18,200 bases of DNA, taken from Gammaproteobacteria bacterium (GTDB lineage Bacteria; Pseudomonadota; Gammaproteobacteria; SZUA-229). The translations under genes were made by a program, and so were the position numbers. The notes under the pieces were generated by a model that saw nothing but the letters and a program-made list of their open reading frames with translations, was not told the DNA's origin and did not search any database. The DNA is taken from NCBI GenBank assembly GCA_024278435.1, contig JAJRTD010000197.1:1-18200 (forward strand). Reading direction: 5' to 3'. Positions 14,472-18,200 of the stretch are shown piece after piece. How positions within the stretch are numbered: position 1 is the first letter of the stretch; each line of letters starts with the position of its first letter.

Positions 14472-16466
14472 TTAAAGTTTCTGTTTAAGCTCAACCGATA
14501 ACAGCATGGCGGCGCCGGAAGGATACCGGTTAACCGCTGCAGCAAAACTTCGAACCAGCTGCTCGGCCTGTGCTGCCCATGCTTTTTTCTGTGCCGGTCT
14601 GGCTGCCAGTGCGGACAGCATGCGGAGATTCGATAAGGCGATGGCATTGGCTGATGGCAGGGCATCATCATAAATGCTTTTAAAGCGAAACAGCAAACTG
14701 GCATCGTTTGCCGTTGATTCAAAATAGGCGCCACTGGATTTATCCAGAAACAGTTCATCCTGCCTTTTCTGCAGGCTTACCGCCCGCTGCAACCATTGCT
14801 CATCACCGTCATTGCGGTAAACCGCTAACAGGCCCGAAATCAGCCATACATAATCAGCCAGCACGCCTTCACTGTCTGCCTGCTTCTGGCGATAATGCCG
14901 CAACAGTTTATTACTGTCGCTGTCATACAGATTCTCCTCGATAAATTTAATACTGTTAATGGCTTCCCGCTGCCACTGTGCATTATTAAAAACCCGTGAG
15001 GCTTTTGCCAGCGCTGTTATCATCATGCCATTCCAGGCGGTGATCACCTTGTCATCAAGATGCGGCATGGGCCGTTGATGCCGTATTTTTTCCAGCTTCC
15101 CGCGAATAGAATCCAGCCATTCAATTTGCTGCGGCGACAGCGTCTCACCGCGGAATGCTTCGTCAACATACAGAACATTAAGGTTTTCAAATTCATTGCG
15201 CGGGTCGGAATAAATATTTCCCTGTTCCCGAACATGAAAATATTCCCTTGCAAAATCAAACTCGTCAGCCGACAGCCGTTTTTTTAATTCCGCTTCTGAC
15301 CATAAATAATAAGCACCCTCACCATGCTCGCCCGGTTTATCAGTACGCTCGCTGTCGGCATCCAGGGCGGAATAAAAACCACCGCCGGCAGCACGCATAT
15401 CCTGCAGGACAAAATCCAGGGTTTGCGCAACCACCTGTTTATATTTTTGCGATGGAGAAACCCGGTAAAAGTCACTATAGGCAATAACCATTAACGCCTG
15501 GGTATATAGCATTTTTTCAAAGTGAGGTACCTGCCAGCTGTCATCAACGGCGTAACGGTGAAAACCACCGCCAATGTGATCGAATATCCCGCCATCGGCC
15601 ATGGCATCCAGCGTGGTGCGCATCATCTGCGCTGCTGATTTTTTATTATCCTGTTTCTGTGGGCGCAGCGATGACTGCAGGGACAGACCGTTAAGAAAAG
15701 AGAAAATACCAGGGCGGGGAAACTTTGGCGCCGCACTGAAACCGCCAAAACCGTCATCATAAATCGAAACGATCTCGCGCAATGCCTGTTCATTGATATC
15801 ATCTGCCAGCGCAGCCTGTTGCCGGGTATCATCGGCATACGCCCTGATCTGTTGCGTTACCTGGATAGCATTTTCTTCAATAAGCTCAGGCTGTTTGGTC
15901 CACAGCTGGTGAACCTTGAGCAGAATATCTTCCAGCCCCGGGCCTTTATCGGTGGTAAATGGCGGGTAGTAGGTGGCGGCATGAAACGGGCGCAGCCTGT
16001 GATCCAGAAAAACAGTCATCGGCCAGCCACCGTGACCGTTAATCAACTGTGTCGCTGCCATGTATACCGAATCAATATCCGGGCGTTCTTCGCGGTCTAC
16101 TTTTATACAGATAAAATATTTGTTTAACAGCGCCGCAATTTTCTCATTCTCAAATGATTCCCTTGCCATTACATGGCACCAGTGGCAGGTCGAATAACCG
16201 ATAGACAGAAAGATCGGTTTGTTCTGCTTTCTTGCCTGCGCAAAAGCCTCTTCGCCCCACGGGTACCAGTCAACCGGGTTATAGGCATGCTGCAACAGGT
16301 AGGGACTGGATGAATTGATCAGGCGGTTGGCTTTTCTAGCCCCGGTTCCTGTATGCGTTTTATCCGCTTGCTGAGCAGCATTGACCGCAGGCTGAGAGGC
16401 ACGCTCGCCAGCCTGCACAGAAAACGACACCAGCAAAACCAGAAGATATAATTTAAAGCGTTTCAT
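14472..16466 (-). CDS. thioredoxin-fold DUF255 protein (YyaL / spermatogenesis-associated 20 type), secreted
   Basis: 664 residues. The N-terminus [19 protein letters not shown] looks like a signal peptide (cleavage after residue 19), placing the protein in the periplasm, although many family members are cytoplasmic. Residues about 47-210 form the thioredoxin-like DUF255 domain with [21 protein letters not shown] and the redox motif STCHWCHVM (Cys94, Cys97). The rest resembles an alpha/alpha six-barrel of glycosidase type, with [23 protein letters not shown] and LDADSER. The biochemical role of the family is unknown. The start is 2 bp after the fadH stop, so translation is probably coupled to it. 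Confidence 0.9.
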   Translation of the reverse strand: MKRFKLYLLVLLVSFSVQAGERASQPAVNAAQQADKTHTGTGARKANRLINSSSPYLLQHAYNPVDWYPWGEEAFAQARKQNKPIFLSIGYSTCHWCHVMARESFENEKIAALLNKYFICIKVDREERPDIDSVYMAATQLINGHGGWPMTVFLDHRLRPFHAATYYPPFTTDKGPGLEDILLKVHQLWTKQPELIEENAIQVTQQIRAYADDTRQQAALADDINEQALREIVSIYDDGFGGFSAAPKFPRPGIFSFLNGLSLQSSLRPQKQDNKKSAAQMMRTTLDAMADGGIFDHIGGGFHRYAVDDSWQVPHFEKMLYTQALMVIAYSDFYRVSPSQKYKQVVAQTLDFVLQDMRAAGGGFYSALDADSERTDKPGEHGEGAYYLWSEAELKKRLSADEFDFAREYFHVREQGNIYSDPRNEFENLNVLYVDEAFRGETLSPQQIEWLDSIRGKLEKIRHQRPMPHLDDKVITAWNGMMITALAKASRVFNNAQWQREAINSIKFIEENLYDSDSNKLLRHYRQKQADSEGVLADYVWLISGLLAVYRNDGDEQWLQRAVSLQKRQDELFLDKSSGAYFESTANDASLLFRFKSIYDDALPSANAIALSNLRMLSALAARPAQKKAWAAQAEQLVRSFAAAVNRYPSGAAMLLSVELKQKL

Positions 16467-16468
16467 AA

Positions 16469-18200
16469 TTAGAACCTGTAGGCCAGTTGCAGACCATCCC
16501 TGATGGCGCTTTCCGCATCCAGCTCCGAGGCCTTTCTGGCGCCGCCAATGATGTGTACCGGCTGGCCGACTGCTTTTAGCTGCTGATACAGTTCTGTTTC
16601 TGACCGCTGCCCGGCGCAGATAATTATATGGTCGACCGCGAGTGTTGTTTTTTTGCCCTGGTGCATAATGTGCAAACCATAATCATCGATTTTTTCATAG
16701 CTGACCCCGGACAGCATGTTGACACCTGCCCGCCTCAGGCTGAGACGTCTTATCCAGCCCGTGGTTCGTGCAAGATTCTTCCCGGGTTTTTCATCCTTGC
16801 GTTGCAGCAGGTAGACCGTACGGCCGGTTTCAAGGTTCACTTTCTCCGTCAGCAGCCCCCCTCTGTTTCTATACTGCCGGTCTATGCCCCATTGCCGATA
16901 CCAGTCCATATCAGCCTCATCTTTTGCCACCAGCATTTCCGCCACATCAAATCCGATGCCGCCGGCACCGACAATCGCCACCCGGTCCTTAAGGGTATCT
17001 CTGTTTTGTATGGCGGTTTCATAATCCATTACTGAAAAATGATCAATACCCTCGATTGCCGGTATTTTCGGCCTGACGCCGGTAGCGAACACGATGGCAT
17101 CGGCATAACTCTCTCTTAAGTCTTCGAAACTGACCTTGTGGTTGCGATGCACTTCAACCTTTAATAAGGAAAGCTGTGCATCAAAAAACTTAACCGTCTG
17201 CTGGTAGCCCTGCTTGCCGGGAATTTTACTGGCCAGATTAAACTGGCCACCCGGGCTGGCAGCATCGTAGGCAATAACATGATGGCCGCGCAGTGCTGCA
17301 TAGTAAGCGCAGGACAGGCCGGCAACGCCCAGACCGACCACGATAATCGTTTTTGCATGTTTTGCTTTCAGCAGCGGGTATTCGGTTTCATAGGCGGCCC
17401 GCGGATTCACCATGCAGGTGGCCCGTTGACTTTTAAAAATCCGGTCCAGGCAGCCCTGGTTACAGGCAATGCAGCGGTTAATCAGATGCGACTGGTTATT
17501 CATTGCCTTTAACACAAACTCGCTGTCTGCCAGAAACTGCCGGGCCATGGAAACCAGGTCGGCATCACCGTCCTGCAGACATTTTTCTGCAATCTCGGGC
17601 GTATTAATGCGGTTGGAGGTAATAACCGGAACTGAAACGCACTGTTTTAATTTTTTACTGACCCAGCTGAAAGCGGCTTCCGGCACACTGGAGGCGATGG
17701 TTGGAATACGGACTTCGTGCCAGCCGATACCGGTATTGATGATTGTGGCGCCGGCTTTTTCAATTTCCCGTGCATGCTGCTGCACTTCCTGCCAGCTGCT
17801 ACCGTCCTGGTGCAGGTCCAGCATCGACAGGCGGTAGATAATAATAAAATTCTCACCCACTGCACGCCGTACCGCACGCACAATTTCAAGGGAAAACCGG
17901 ATCCTGTTGGCAAATGAACCGCCCCACTCATCCTGTCGCTGGTTAGTATTGCGGCAGACAAACTGGTTGATCAAATAGCCCTCCGAGCCCATAATTTCCA
18001 CACCATCATAAGCCGCCTTCTGGGCCAGCTTTGCCGTGTTGGCGTATGCCCTGATTAACTTTTTAATCTGCTGCCCGCTAAGCGCTTTTGGCGTATACGG
18101 TGAAATCGGTGATTTGATTGCTGAAGGCGCAACGGCAAAAGGGTGGTAGGCATAACGCCCGGCATGCAGTATCTGCAGGCAGATTTTTGCTTCTTCCGCC
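16469..18200 (-). CDS. fadH: 2,4-dienoyl-CoA reductase (FadH type), N-terminus cut by window edge
   Basis: Old-yellow-enzyme-type iron-sulfur flavoprotein that reduces 2,4-dienoyl-CoA with NADPH in beta-oxidation of unsaturated fatty acids. The reading frame runs to base 18200 without a stop, so the start is outside. It opens with [17 protein letters not shown] and continues to [18 protein letters not shown] of the FMN barrel. The [4Fe-4S] site is C-x2-C-x3-C-x11-C (CIACNQGC ... TCMVNP), the same spacing as in E. coli FadH. Then follow an FAD motif ([18 protein letters not shown]) and an NADPH motif ([17 protein letters not shown]). About 577 residues are visible of roughly 670 in E. coli. 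Close relatives include other NADH:flavin oxidoreductases, so substrate specificity is inferred. Confidence 0.92.
   Translation of the reverse strand, partial: AEEAKICLQILHAGRYAYHPFAVAPSAIKSPISPYTPKALSGQQIKKLIRAYANTAKLAQKAAYDGVEIMGSEGYLINQFVCRNTNQRQDEWGGSFANRIRFSLEIVRAVRRAVGENFIIIYRLSMLDLHQDGSSWQEVQQHAREIEKAGATIINTGIGWHEVRIPTIASSVPEAAFSWVSKKLKQCVSVPVITSNRINTPEIAEKCLQDGDADLVSMARQFLADSEFVLKAMNNQSHLINRCIACNQGCLDRIFKSQRATCMVNPRAAYETEYPLLKAKHAKTIIVVGLGVAGLSCAYYAALRGHHVIAYDAASPGGQFNLASKIPGKQGYQQTVKFFDAQLSLLKVEVHRNHKVSFEDLRESYADAIVFATGVRPKIPAIEGIDHFSVMDYETAIQNRDTLKDRVAIVGAGGIGFDVAEMLVAKDEADMDWYRQWGIDRQYRNRGGLLTEKVNLETGRTVYLLQRKDEKPGKNLARTTGWIRRLSLRRAGVNMLSGVSYEKIDDYGLHIMHQGKKTTLAVDHIIICAGQRSETELYQQLKAVGQPVHIIGGARKASELDAESAIRDGLQLAYRF

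Overview
The window reads as a piece of chromosome from a gammaproteobacterium. The order rpe-gph-trpE ... trpG-trpD-trpC, then crp/vfr and an OsmC/YhfA-type gene, then coq7, is the arrangement I know from Pseudomonas and relatives. The proteins (Crp of the E. coli/Vfr type, TrpG, Coq7, FadH, DusA) are also gammaproteobacterial in character. The species cannot be named from the sequence. No phage, insertion sequence, CRISPR array, tRNA or rRNA gene was seen.

Layout. Bases 1-127 may hold the tail of an unrecognised plus-strand gene. The gene-free stretch 128-431 holds a compact minus-strand unit: a near-consensus sigma70 promoter, about 90 nt of RNA with two C-rich anti-Shine-Dalgarno-like motifs, and a strong intrinsic terminator. 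This is a candidate small RNA. Next is a thioredoxin-like [2Fe-2S] ferredoxin gene (432-755, minus, GTG start) interrupted by an in-frame TAA, divergent from coq7 (ubiquinone synthesis). A DUF885 metallopeptidase-like gene and an OsmC/YhfA gene form a minus-strand pair divergent from crp.

From 4388 to 11234 the minus strand carries rpe, gph, a 17-residue leader ORF ending Trp-Arg-Trp, trpE, a secreted TIGR03790-type protein, trpG, trpD and trpC. trpC has an in-frame TAG, with all later catalytic motifs still readable beyond it. A 158-bp palindromic element separates rpe from gph.

The plus-strand block 11391-13433 holds a CopD-like four-helix membrane protein, a small periplasmic cytochrome c with its own promoter and strong terminator, and a DUF3187 outer-membrane-type protein. 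The apparent signal peptide of the DUF3187 protein is encoded by that terminator hairpin. The right end (13405-18200, minus) carries dusA, a thioredoxin-fold DUF255 (YyaL-like) secreted protein, and a fadH-type 2,4-dienoyl-CoA reductase cut by the window edge.

Working together: Rpe, Gph and the Trp enzymes form the housekeeping backbone. TrpE/TrpG make anthranilate, TrpD adds phosphoribosyl and TrpC closes the indole ring, so the TAG in trpC would break the middle of the pathway unless it is read through, is an error, or is backed up elsewhere. The two nonsense codons in otherwise well preserved genes, the candidate small RNA, the trp leader and the insertion at the trpE-trpG junction are the most unusual points.
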